The notes under the pieces were generated by a model, which had not been told where the DNA came from, did no database searches, and saw nothing but the letters and a program-made list of their open reading frames with translations. Below, one piece after another: positions 52,204-60,753 of a DNA stretch of 64,000 nucleotides. A program made the translations under genes and the position numbers. The stretch comes from Marthasterias glacialis (lineage: Eukaryota > Echinodermata > Asteroidea > Forcipulatida > Asteriidae). The stretch lies in NCBI GenBank assembly GCA_911728455.2, contig OU452223.1, forward strand, positions 13,739,423 through 13,803,422, given 5' to 3'. Position 1 is the first letter of the stretch. Every line of letters starts with the position of its first letter.

Positions 52204-55200
52204 GTAAGTGTTCTTTCTAACACTGCACAGCCACCCTGCTGATTGTGTTGGGATCAATTAAACAAATTTGTGCGTCAAAAGAGATCCCTCAGTTTAACTG
52301 TAGTGTTTTATAAAACTTAAACAATCAAAACCATTGACTATGGCTGAACTCAGACTTGATTATGTCTGCCTAGTGACACAGAAATTGCTAATATTTCTTT
52401 AGATATAGAAATCTTGCTTTTTGATCTGCTTCTCTGGTGTTGAGGGTGCTGTTCCCAGAAACTTCCTTGAAATATTGTATTCCATGGGTTATGAAATTGT
52501 GGAAATGCCATCATTTCAACATAAAATTTGGATATAGTTCCAGACCTTTATATCAGTAATGACTCACATTACTGAGATTTAGATGTTCGTAATACTGGAA
52601 ATTTGCCAGTGTTTTGATATTTAATTGATGTTGTGTTGGATTTAATTTTGTAGTATTTTACCCGTCTATTAAATTGCTCGAGCTATTTTTACTGCAATCT
52701 TGATCTTTTAAACTTGTGTTTTATTTAAGTGTAAAAGCAAACACAATGTGTTCATCAGGCTGCAAAGCTTGAAATGTTTTTTAATTTTAAACCATAACAA
52801 TAATTGATATCACTTTAACACGTACATCCAACTTGATTGCAGGTGTTTCAATACCGGCAACAGTTCCTGGTGGTGTCAACACAGCCCTACAGGCAGCTGG
52901 CAAAATCAACGACCCATATACAGAGAACAACGCCATCTTGTTCCGCTGGATGGCCAATGACATTTGGAATTACTCTTACACATTCAGTGGTAAGACAATA
53001 ATATAGCTAATCTTGATTGCTGTCTTCTAATTTTCCCAACTCCCATTTGTAATCTGGCTAGTCAAAGTACCCAATCCTTCAAAATACTTGACTCTTTGTT
53101 GGCTGTGGTTATTGCACCCCGTCCATTTTCAAAAACAGTAAGTAGGGCTTCAGGAACTAGCCACAGGTAACTCCTGTTAACCAATGCTAATGTAGTTTGG
53201 GTGACCATGGCTAACTCTGTGGTAACCACAGCTAACTCTGTGGTAACCACAGCTAACTCTGTGGTAACCACAGCTAACTCTGTAAATTGCTGTACAAGTC
53301 TATGAAAAAGTTGCCCTAACCTTATTATTACACTTCCTTTAAATTTATTTTAAACATCAAAGCAGCTCATTAAGGACACAATTGTCACAAGCAGGACTTG
53401 AACCCACACTCTGCCTATCAGAAACACCCAAGCCTGAGTCCGGTGTTCTCATCCACTCGACCACGACACGCAAAATTGGTGCCCTCATTGGGCGGGTTCT
53501 TTTTGCATTTGTAATGATTTCAAATCAACAAAGTATTTTTTACCTGACTTGTTTCAGTTAAAGGTTGATTCTAAATCATTTTATTTTTGGTTTTGTTTAT
53601 CTTTTTCCAGAATCCTATGTGAACCCCTGTTCCATTGAGGTGACAGCTTTCTCTGATCTTGGCACCTCTAGCTCTTGTCGGGGAAACTTACAGGCTGATT
53701 TGAAAGCCTTAAATGTCAGCCAGAAAGCATCAGTCAAACTTTCTAGAGGAAATATCAAGTTCACAATGAAGTTTCAAGTTCCAAAGGTAGAACAAGTTTT
53801 TTTCAGCCAAATAGTGCAATGTGTTCTGTTCCGGCAAATAGTCAGTTCAGTTGAATGTCTTAAACCAGACTCTTCTCTCAACCATCCCCCGTTGTCTCCC
53901 TCTCCTTTGTTCATCCCTTGCATCTTCTGACTGCATCCTCAGTTACCCCAGTATACTTGTATGTGTGTCTTGTGTTGACATTTAGCCTTTGGGCAAGACT
54001 TTGCTAGGGTCAAAACAGGAGGCCATTTACAATTTGTTTACGTTTAAAAATGTCTCGCAAGCTAACAATTTGGTCCAGAATGTGCTATATAAACAAGTAT
54101 AAGCCAGAAGACCTGTAAACATGCAAGCATTATTGTCCGGGGTCTTGTAAGTACATCATTGTGTAAATTTGAATACGGCCGAGGTTTTGCAATTCAAAGT
54201 GCGTGAATTTGACATTTCCTCTATACAGAAAACAAAAATCCCAGTGCTTCAAAAATGTTTGTTTTCTTGGCTTTGTCAAGTTGAGGTTTCTTTGTGCCAG
54301 CTGTACTCTGAAATAATTCCGACAAGTCTAAGAAATAATTGTTAGGCTGGACCAGAAAGATTTCCAGCAGGAACTGGTTAAAACACTGCATTGCATTAGG
54401 TTCATGGGTGCAGTCAAACTCTTCGTTTTGCTGGATCTATAATGAATATTCCATGTGTTGGTCAATGTTTGTCGTCTGCTCTTGAAACATAAGCTAATTT
54501 CATCATGAATTTGATCAACAGCTTTTAAAGAGTTACAATTGAACATAATTTACACTTTTCGACACATTCTCTTAAAAACATTTTTTGAAACATGCCTATG
54601 GATTTTTGTTTTATCCTTCATGCAAATTTAACATTTAAACTACTTGCTGAGTTTCGCATTGTTGATTGTTTTTAATGCCCAGCGCATTCAGGTTTAAAAA
54701 CTTGCGATTCCATCGGCTAATGTTTGCATTGTTTGCCAGAGAGGAACCCACCACAAGAAGACTCTACTCCACTTGCCGATTAATATCCACATTTTCTGTC
54801 AGGTTTCATGACATTCTGTCAAAAATTGTGAAATCTTTTGGGGTTATTTGTTCAGTTTCCTCAAAGCAAATTTTGAAAATTTTAAGGCTGCCAGAAACAC
54901 AATACCCTACATTTTTTAATAAATGGATTGACCATGAATTTCTTACAGGCAAAGACATGGTGGCCAGTAGGCTTTCGGGACCAGTCACTTTATCAACTGC
55001 AAGTTTCGTTCTCTGACATGGGTCAACAAGAGTCATCCACAAATTCACTTCAGTTTGCGTTCTGTCATTTAGAACTTGTAGAGGAAGAGGTGCCAAATTT
55101 TAAAGGTGAGTCACTGGAATAACAAAGCTGTGTTAATGGACGTCTTTGGAACAACTTTATTAAATGCCCTATGATTTGGAAGTTTTGTTTGTTTTGATTC

Positions 55201-58200
55201 ACTTTTTAACATATATTATATTGGTTTATATTACATATAACATTGGTTCTCTTCACCCAGGGGTATAAATGGGTACCTGCGAGGGTAAAGGTTGATGTTG
55301 TATTTGAAAAAGCCTTTGGAGCGTCACTGCAGCACAGGGCTGTGTACTCCCACAAGAGCTGAGAAATATTACAGGAATTTATTGGCCCAATGACCAGGGC
55401 ACTAACGTATATGGCAATGAAACATTGTTGTAAAATGCACTATGTAAGAACTAATTATTATTATTATCTCCTTCTAATTTAATGTAAATATTCATCAAGT
55501 ATTGCTATCCAACAGGTCTGCAATTCTTCGTCAAGATCAACTACCAACTCACCTTCATCAAAGGGGCCAATTGTATATCTGCAGATCCCTTCAAGAAGTG
55601 TGTGTCTCGTACACAGCTGAATCGTCTTCTCCAATCTCTCGAAGACGCTGACAAGCATGCCACCAGGGTGTGGGGAGCCAGGGCATATGAGCAAGAAGCT
55701 TTCTATGAAATCTGTGATGTTGACAATAAAAAAGAAGTCACCCTCAGTCAAAACTGGTATGTATAAGACCCTTTTTAAAATTGGCTGTGGCTGTAGGTAT
55801 TGGCTGATGCCACTGAAAAGGCCGTAGCCATAGCCAAATCAATTTAAGACATTGGGACAGTAGGTGGCAGCAGACATACCAGGCAAATTTGTGCTGGTTA
55901 CGTAGTTCGAAGCATGTGTATTTCCAAGATCATCTGATTTAAAGACCATGTAACCCTGTGACATCACATTAAAAAAAGCCAAGCAGTCTGTACTGCGAGC
56001 ACAATTTGTAGCTCAATGAAAAAACACATAATACTTATTTATGGAGATTGCACTGTCTGTTTTTAATTTATTATTAATGTGAAAGAAAGGAGGCACATTT
56101 CAAAACTTGTTCCGCTGTTATTTTGATTACTTTTGAATTTATGTGGAAATTATGCCATGAAATTTACCATCATGAGCAGTGTAGTATCTCGCTTTCCATG
56201 AAATGCTCTGTAATATTCAAGGTCATTCTTTTGTAAACAAAGGTTTCATGATCTACACCTGAGTTAGTCTGTTGCCACCTGTCCTTCCAGATCGTCTTCA
56301 TAGCCATTGTTTGCTAGAAATGGGCAGGCCTGTGAATCATTTGTCTGGATGTTTTCCAAATTTTAGGACTTTTCATAGATCTCCATGTACTTTGAGATTT
56401 TCTTAACACGTTGACTGCCGACTACGAATATCCTCGTACTAACAGGTGTACTGGAGTCTGCCACTACGAATATACTCGTAGAAAATGAAAGGTCTTTGCA
56501 TTGTAACTTGAATACACTGGCACCACTGATGGCGCAGCCAATAAGCTGCTGGCAGTGGTGAGGACATGCTTCTATAAAATGTACATGTTTAAACTATTTA
56601 AGTAAGTACCGGTACCTATTAAGTATGCGCGCATGCACATAGGCCCTAACGCTTGGCAAATGGGAACGCCATGTGAAATTATGCACGGCAGTCAACGTGT
56701 TAAAATGAGCGAAATTACTATCACCAGAGAGGAACATAGATGGAAAGCAGAGTGGGTACTTCCTATGCCACCCTGTGTAACCGCATTGTCTCAAAGTGTA
56801 CCCTCGAAAAACAAGACATTTGCCAAAATCGATCAGTACATCAAAAAAGTGTTCCTGAAAAAGATGGCATTTTTTCTCTGCATGATCTTCAGTACTTGCC
56901 CATGTCCAGGGCAATCATGAAAGTGCTTGGCCAGATTGCAGTGCATGAGTCATGCCATTCCATTTTTGTTTTTGTTTTTGAACACTTTCACGGCAATAGT
57001 AGCCAACAAATTTGGCACAGACAACAACCCTAGGTGTATGAGGTCTCTTTGGTCAAGGGGGAGCAGAGAGGTTGATTTGTTGGAAGTTTTACACAGATAA
57101 AAACACAAGCCTATGCACTTTTTCCTTCTTGCTTTGCCCAAATTTTCCTCACTGTTTTGCAAGAATTATGGAGTCAACTGTGCCCGGCTCAAACGCCTGT
57201 GACAACAGCAATGGCTGTGAAGTCCAGGTTCTCTGGTTCATTTTTATGGTGATGAAATACTATAACCTTGTTCTTACTGAAACCCCAAATGATGGTAGAA
57301 AGTCTTGAAACCTCGAAAATGTTTCCTCTTAAAAAACAAAATCCAGAGGCATATTATTTGGATGGGATTCAAACCCTCAACATTTACCATTCATGCCATT
57401 CTGATATAACTATCATTATTATTACTGTGACTACATGTATCATTGTTATAATGGACAAATCAATATGCAATGATTTGTTATATTTGCAGGTATGGGACAG
57501 GCAATAACTTCCCATTGTATCAGAAAGATTTTGTCACCCTGTACATCGACAAAATCTTGGAAGCTGTGAGAAAGAACTCCAAGTTGCCGGCTGTGAGTTC
57601 AAGTCCTTTCAACGGACCTGAGAGTAAAGCAGAAGGATGGGTCGTGCAGAACACTACAGACCCTCATTATGGCGATGGTGAGACCAATTATATTTTTGAA
57701 TGGGTCAAATTTTGACAAATCTTAGAACTATAGTCTGTTGTCGCCGGTATTACCAGAAACTGGCATAAAGGAACCCTGAGTTAACCATGCCAAAAGAAAA
57801 AAAGATTCTCTTTGTTAGATCGTCCATTTTGTTTCTCGACCGAGAATATGTCAAATTCACACAGTGTAACTTTGTAAAACATTGGCCGTTGCCTAAGGCC
57901 TAGGGGATGGCTTGATTGCTGGCTCACTCTGACTTACCGCCATTTAGCCGAAATACAATGAATGAACAATGGTGGAAGCCTCTCTATGCCTTGTAATTAC
58001 ATAGGTATGACACTATACTTGTGGTTTTTGTTTGTCTAGTTCCTTGTTTTTCTTCTCCTTTTTTCTGACAAACATCATTTCTTGCAAATATATCAATAAT
58101 GCAATACCATCAGACAATGAAACTTTACATGTAATAACATTAATACTAAAACTAGAATTTAGTGTTTGTCACCTGACAAACACTAGGTGTTTGGGACTCA

Positions 58201-60672
58201 AAAGATGGAATTAAGTGAGATAAATTTCAAATTCATAACAATAAAGATATTTTGCCTAGTGGAGGTTGTTTTGTTCTCAAACTATTTATTAAGTGGTCCC
58301 AAATGTTAAAAAGTAAGAAATCATCACATGACGTCATCATGACATCACTCCACATTTTTGCAATATTATTCATTGTCTAACAACATACCAAGTTGTAAGT
58401 CATACATCTATTACTTCACACATATGTTATACATAAAATGGAGATGGAAGAGCATGCAGCCAATGTTTCTTTGCCAAATAGTATTTGTTACAATCACATT
58501 CAGTCTTTTTGGACCCTGTACTGAATTATACTACATACTCAAGCAACAACATGAAAAAATAAAGGATATACAACATACTTGAAACATCAAAATGATTTAC
58601 TTATTAAAAATAGCCATCAGAAAAGAAAAATAAATCTAAAAGCACAGCGGAAACTCGAGCGCAGGGCCATTACTTGCTTCAGGCCTTTTATAGTTATGAA
58701 TTTTAAAACCGCTGAAATTTCATCACAACTTCTCCTGAAACTTCAAGTTATAGTCTGTAGCAGTGGACAAAGTTAGTGAGAAGAAAAACTAAACTAGATT
58801 ATGTGTTCGTGGACAAACACATAGCTGTTCTGAAGTTGTTTGATCATTGATTAAACACTCCAGACCTTGAAATGGTCCTACACAGTACAAAGATTACGAC
58901 CTTATGACAATTGGCTCAGGAGATGTGAACCCTAATAATACTGCAAAGTTACGTGACAATCGAACATACGGTTTATGAGATGTTGTTTATTAAATCTAGA
59001 AACTTCAACTTCGGTTCGACTGGAAAATTGACCTTGGACTTTAACAATCTATACATCAAAATAAACAAGAGTCACACAAAGATGACCTAAATTTGACCTC
59101 GTGTTTTGATTAAAATAGGAAATTGAAGCAAAAAACTATGAAAAAGACATAATTTCAGGTCCAAATGTATAATTGTGTCATTTTGGATAATTTCAACCTT
59201 TGATGACATTCACAAACACCTTGTCTTTGTAATGTAAGAAATTGTTATATTTGTTCATTTTAGTTTTACTTCTCCATCCTAATAATTCTCCACACAGAAA
59301 GTCAACCCAATTTTACAAATTCTATTTCAAAAATCATAACCCTTGATTGAACCACACAATGGATTTTCACAATCTGCACATCATTGGAAAGGTCTTCAAA
59401 AACTACATAAACGCCTCACAGATGTGACCTCAATGTAACCTCGTCTTCTGTTTCAAAATGCTGGTTGAGGCAATAACAAATTTAAAATTTCAGCTCTGCA
59501 TACTATTTAAAATGGAATTCTTACCTGGCTTCAGTGCATGCAATTTCATTTTATTCAAGACCTTTTTTTTAATAGAACGTGGTAACGTCATGAAAATTTT
59601 ACACGGACAAGTTTAAAAAAGAAATTATTTTCAATTTCACAATTTTTCAAACTAATGTCGACCTGAATTTGTAGATAATATCAATAAATCGACCATTGCA
59701 TTAAGAAAATATGGTCCAAAGAAGGTGCTATTTTTCGAGTGATCGGCAAAGCACATGTTACAGTGTCCGGGAAAGACCATTGTGTTTCACTGTCAATAGT
59801 CATTTAAACTATTCTCTACAGCATAAATCCTTCACACCCTGCAAAGCTTTAAACATCACCTATAGCAGGGACTGTTTCAGTTGGCTGTGTTCGATCAGTA
59901 AAATTTACGTTATGTAACATTACTTACTGCCACACCTGCCATGTGATTTAACGCTTTGTCACCTACTTACATGTGTTATTGTTCAAGTTTAAATATATGT
60001 CGGAGGTTAATGCAAAGTTTCAAACATCACCTATAGCAGGGACTGCTTTAGCTGGCTATGTTCGATCATTGAACTTTATTTCCTGTATATGTAGTGACTT
60101 AATAATCTAAATTTCTTTGTACAGATCCTGTGCTGTTTCCACATCGAACATCCGTACATGCAACCACTAAGTTAACACCATTGTTCCTAATGTACCCCGG
60201 AGAAGCAAGATTGCCCTGTGAGGTTAGTTACTGCCATATTTGCCATCACCTTGTCATTCTGTCACCTACTTACATGTGTTTTCATTAAGGAGAAGATCTG
60301 TGTCAAAGGTTGAATTTAATCGTTATAATATTAATTCATTTAAAATTTTAGCTGAACAAAGATGACCACCAACCGGAAGAACCTGCTTCTCCAAATTTTG
60401 AAACTCTTGGAGAATTTTGCAGTATAGACAGAGAGCAAGCGAAAGGCTGTGAAACAACATGTAAGTTCTGATTAATTGTCTATTTATTTTCCCATCTTGA
60501 ATTCAAATGTTTCTGTGATTCTCATCAAACCCATAATGACTTTGGAGCGTTTTTTGAAAGGAGTGGTGTTTTGGAAAGGACTGGTCTGAATTGTTCTAGG
60601 ATTTCTTGAAGTAAAATCACTGTATGTAATATTGTTTCTTGTTGATATTCAGACAAAAAACAGCCCGGATGA
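52071..60672 (+). CDS. Beta-mannosidase-like protein (GH2), shortened and apparently non-catalytic, nine coding exons
   Basis: Joining 52,071-52,203, 52,843-52,989, 53,611-53,786, 54,949-55,105, 55,516-55,756, 57,490-57,677, 60,125-60,222, 60,352-60,460 and 60,653-60,672 gives 422 residues with GT-AG introns and no internal stop. The protein has a signal peptide, as a lysosomal or secreted member would. It resembles animal MANBA, which removes terminal beta-mannose from N-glycan fragments: RWMANDIWNYSYTF (first domain), TWWPVGF (Ig-like domain), FIKGAN, SADPF and RVWGARAYEQ (start of the TIM barrel), QNWYGTGNNF, DFVTLY and EGWVVQN (later barrel). Family members are about 880 residues. Missing here are most of the sugar-binding jelly roll, the barrel part with the NNE acid/base glutamate, and the part with the SEYG nucleophile glutamate. 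Residue W of the usual KGSNWIPAD is C. It could be a pseudoenzyme or an early-stage pseudogene. Hydrolytic activity is not expected. Confidence 0.8.
52843..52989 (+). CDS. Exon 2: start of the N-terminal sugar-binding domain
   Basis: Residues 45-93. ATVPGGVNTAL corresponds to the family's GAVPGCVHSAL, and YTENNAILFRWMANDIWNYS corresponds to YRFNDLNYRWVSLDNWTYS in human MANBA. Acceptor TTGATTGCAG, donor GTAAGA, phase 1 at both ends. In the usual protein about 150 more residues of this domain follow; none are found in the next intron. Confidence 0.85.
53200..53283 (+). repeat. Minisatellite, four 21 bp units, in intron 2
   Basis: The unit GGTAACCACAGCTAACTCTG plus T is repeated exactly at 53,221, 53,242 and 53,263, with a variant first unit at 53,200 (GGTGACCATGGCTAACTCTG). 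Looser relatives lie just upstream (GGTAACTCCTGTTAACC). Confidence 0.92.
53380..53472 (-). mobile_element. tRNA-derived SINE head (minus strand), in intron 2
   Basis: On the minus strand, TGGTCGAGTGG (53,453-53,463) fits the pol III A box and GGTTCAAGTCC (53,394-53,404) the B box, about 50 bp apart. A Leu/Ser-tRNA-like body with GGACTCAGGCTTGGG lies between them. The acceptor ends do not pair, so this is a SINE head or tRNA pseudogene and not a working tRNA. The SINE tail may extend to about 53,335. Confidence 0.7.
53611..53786 (+). CDS. Exon 3: Ig-like domain, first part
   Basis: Residues 94-152. Sequence identity with the family is low, but spacing and pattern fit the stretch before TWWP: SIEVTAFSDL corresponds to NLEIESTFDV in human MANBA and a basic, beta-rich segment follows. 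Acceptor TCTTTTTCCAG, donor GTAGAA, phase 1 to phase 0. Joined to exon 2 it skips the jelly-roll core, including the family motif SFSWDWGPSF. Confidence 0.7.
54949..55105 (+). CDS. Exon 4: Ig-like domain, second part
   Basis: Residues 153-204. AKTWWPVGFRDQSLYQL matches VETWWPHGHGNQTGYNM of human MANBA, and ELVEEEVPNFKG matches ELIEEPIKGSPG. Acceptor AATTTCTTACAG, donor GTGAGT, phase 0 to phase 1. Confidence 0.85.
55253..55468 (+). mobile_element. SINE-like fragment with an (ATT)n tail, in intron 4
   Basis: The stretch starting ACCCAGGGGTATAAATGGG, with TACCTGCGAGGG soon after, resembles the body of widespread invertebrate SINEs. It ends with a CACTATGTAAGAACTA segment followed by ATTATTATTATTAT, the kind of short-repeat tail such SINEs use. 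No tRNA-like head is present, so it is 5'-truncated. The family is recalled by pattern and was not confirmed. Confidence 0.4.
55516..55756 (+). CDS. Exon 5: start of the TIM barrel, with an internal loss at the acid/base site
   Basis: Residues 205-284. FFVKINYQLTFIKGANC corresponds to FYFKINGFPIFLKGSNW. SADPF, LNRLLQSLEDA, RVWGARAYEQ and FYEICD follow the family in order. After CD the usual ELGIMVWQDF to IIIWSGNNENE stretch (about 50 residues) is absent; VDNKKEVTLSQNW joins straight to the LMMNWY position. The NNE acid/base glutamate is therefore not preserved. Acceptor ATCCAACAG, donor GTATGT, phase 1 to phase 2. Confidence 0.85.
56403..56703. mobile_element. piggyBac-type MITE, 293 bp, copy 2, in intron 5
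   Basis: The element runs from 56,407 to 56,699 between two TTAA sites. The ends are CACGTTGACTGCCG and CGGCAGTCAACGTG. It is the same family as the copy at 41,834-42,022, with about 104 bp more interior between GCTGCTGGCAGTGG and CTAACGCTTGGC. Two short overlapping open frames at its right end (56,594-56,914 and 56,633-56,920) run out of the element and are not genes. Confidence 0.9.
57490..57677 (+). CDS. Exon 6: later part of the TIM barrel
   Basis: Residues 285-347. WYGTGNNFPLYQKDFVTLY matches [20 protein letters not shown] of human MANBA. SSSPFNGPESKAEGWVVQNT matches SSPTNGAETVAEAWVSQNP, and HYGD matches YFGD. In the family VHFYDY and then the FASEYGYQS nucleophile segment should follow; the next exon instead has unrelated residues. 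Acceptor TATTTGCAG, donor GTGAGA, phase 2 to phase 1. Confidence 0.88.
58152..58184 (-). mobile_element. Helitron-like 3' end (minus strand), copy 1, in intron 6
   Basis: On the minus strand a 10 bp perfect hairpin (AGTGTTTGTC, loop AGGT, GACAAACACT) is followed by AAATT, CTAG and T. A short hairpin a few bases before CTRR-T is how Helitron elements end. The rest of the element would lie at higher coordinates; no Rep/helicase is present, so it would be non-autonomous. Confidence 0.45.
58794..58822 (-). mobile_element. Helitron-like 3' end (minus strand), copy 2, in intron 6
   Basis: On the minus strand the hairpin ATGTGTTTGT, loop CC, ACGAACACAT (one mismatch) is followed by AAT, CTAG and T. 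It has the same plan and related sequence as the end at 58,152-58,184, which makes both more credible. The AT-rich sequence to its right, up to about 59,500, may be its body. Confidence 0.45.
59027..59475. repeat. Diverged direct repeat within intron 6
   Basis: The segment 59,027-59,130 (GACTTTAACAATCTATACATC, GTCACACAAAGATGACCT, TTTGACCTCGTGTTTTGAT) is echoed at 59,355-59,475 (GGATTTTCACAATCTGCACATC, CTCACAGATGTGACCTC, GTAACCTCGTCTTCTGTTT). It may be part of a mobile element body. Confidence 0.5.
59840..60316 (+). repeat. Tandem duplication across exon 7; the first copy lacks the exon
   Basis: Block 1 (59,840-60,010) and block 2 (60,011-60,316) share GCAAAG, then AAACATCACCTATAGCAGGG, GGCTGTGTTCGATCA (GGCTATGTTCGATCA in block 2), TACTGCCA, TGTCACCTACTTACATGTG and GTCGGAGGTTAA (TGTCAAAGGTTGAA in block 2). 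In block 2 exon 7 (98 bp) with its acceptor sits in the middle; in block 1 about 135 bp including the exon is missing. Confidence 0.8.
60125..60222 (+). CDS. Exon 7: start of the C-terminal Ig-like domain
   Basis: Residues 348-380. TPLFLMYPGEARLPCE can be aligned with TERFVMKGGEAVCLYEE near the C terminus of human MANBA, which would mean that the barrel end, the nucleophile segment and several hundred residues are skipped. The alignment is weak. Acceptor TTCTTTGTACAG, donor GTTAGT, phase 1 to phase 0. Confidence 0.6.
60352..60460 (+). CDS. Exon 8: C-terminal segment
   Basis: Residues 381-416. LGEFCSIDREQAKGCETTY fits the family pattern LLRRCGNCTRESCVVSFY, with two cysteines in similar places. 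The exon is acidic at its start. Acceptor AAATTTTAG, donor GTAAGT, phase 0 to phase 1. If the donor were not used, translation would end three codons later at a TGA in the intron, giving almost the same protein. Confidence 0.6.
60653..60672 (+). CDS. Exon 9: last codons and stop
   Basis: Acceptor TTGTTGATATTCAG; the frame adds YKKQPG and ends at TGA (60,670-60,672). The family continues for about 80 residues past this point. No AATAAA is seen after the stop; the 12 bp minisatellite starts about 80 bp on. Because exon 8 read-through also stops quickly, this exon is the least certain. Confidence 0.45.
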
Positions 60673-60687
60673 CTAGATTCCAGGGAA

Positions 60688-60736
60688 GGAAGACTTTACA
60701 AGATGCTTGCCAGGAAGACTGTACCAGATGCTTGTC
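60688..60736 (+). repeat. Imperfect 24-25 bp direct repeat just before the minisatellite
   Basis: GGAAGACTTTACAAGATGCT (60,688) and GGAAGACTGTACCAGATGCT (60,713) begin adjacent copies, both continuing TTG. It is a second, shorter tandem duplication at the array border. Confidence 0.8.
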
Positions 60737-60753
60737 TATCTAATCAGTTCAAA

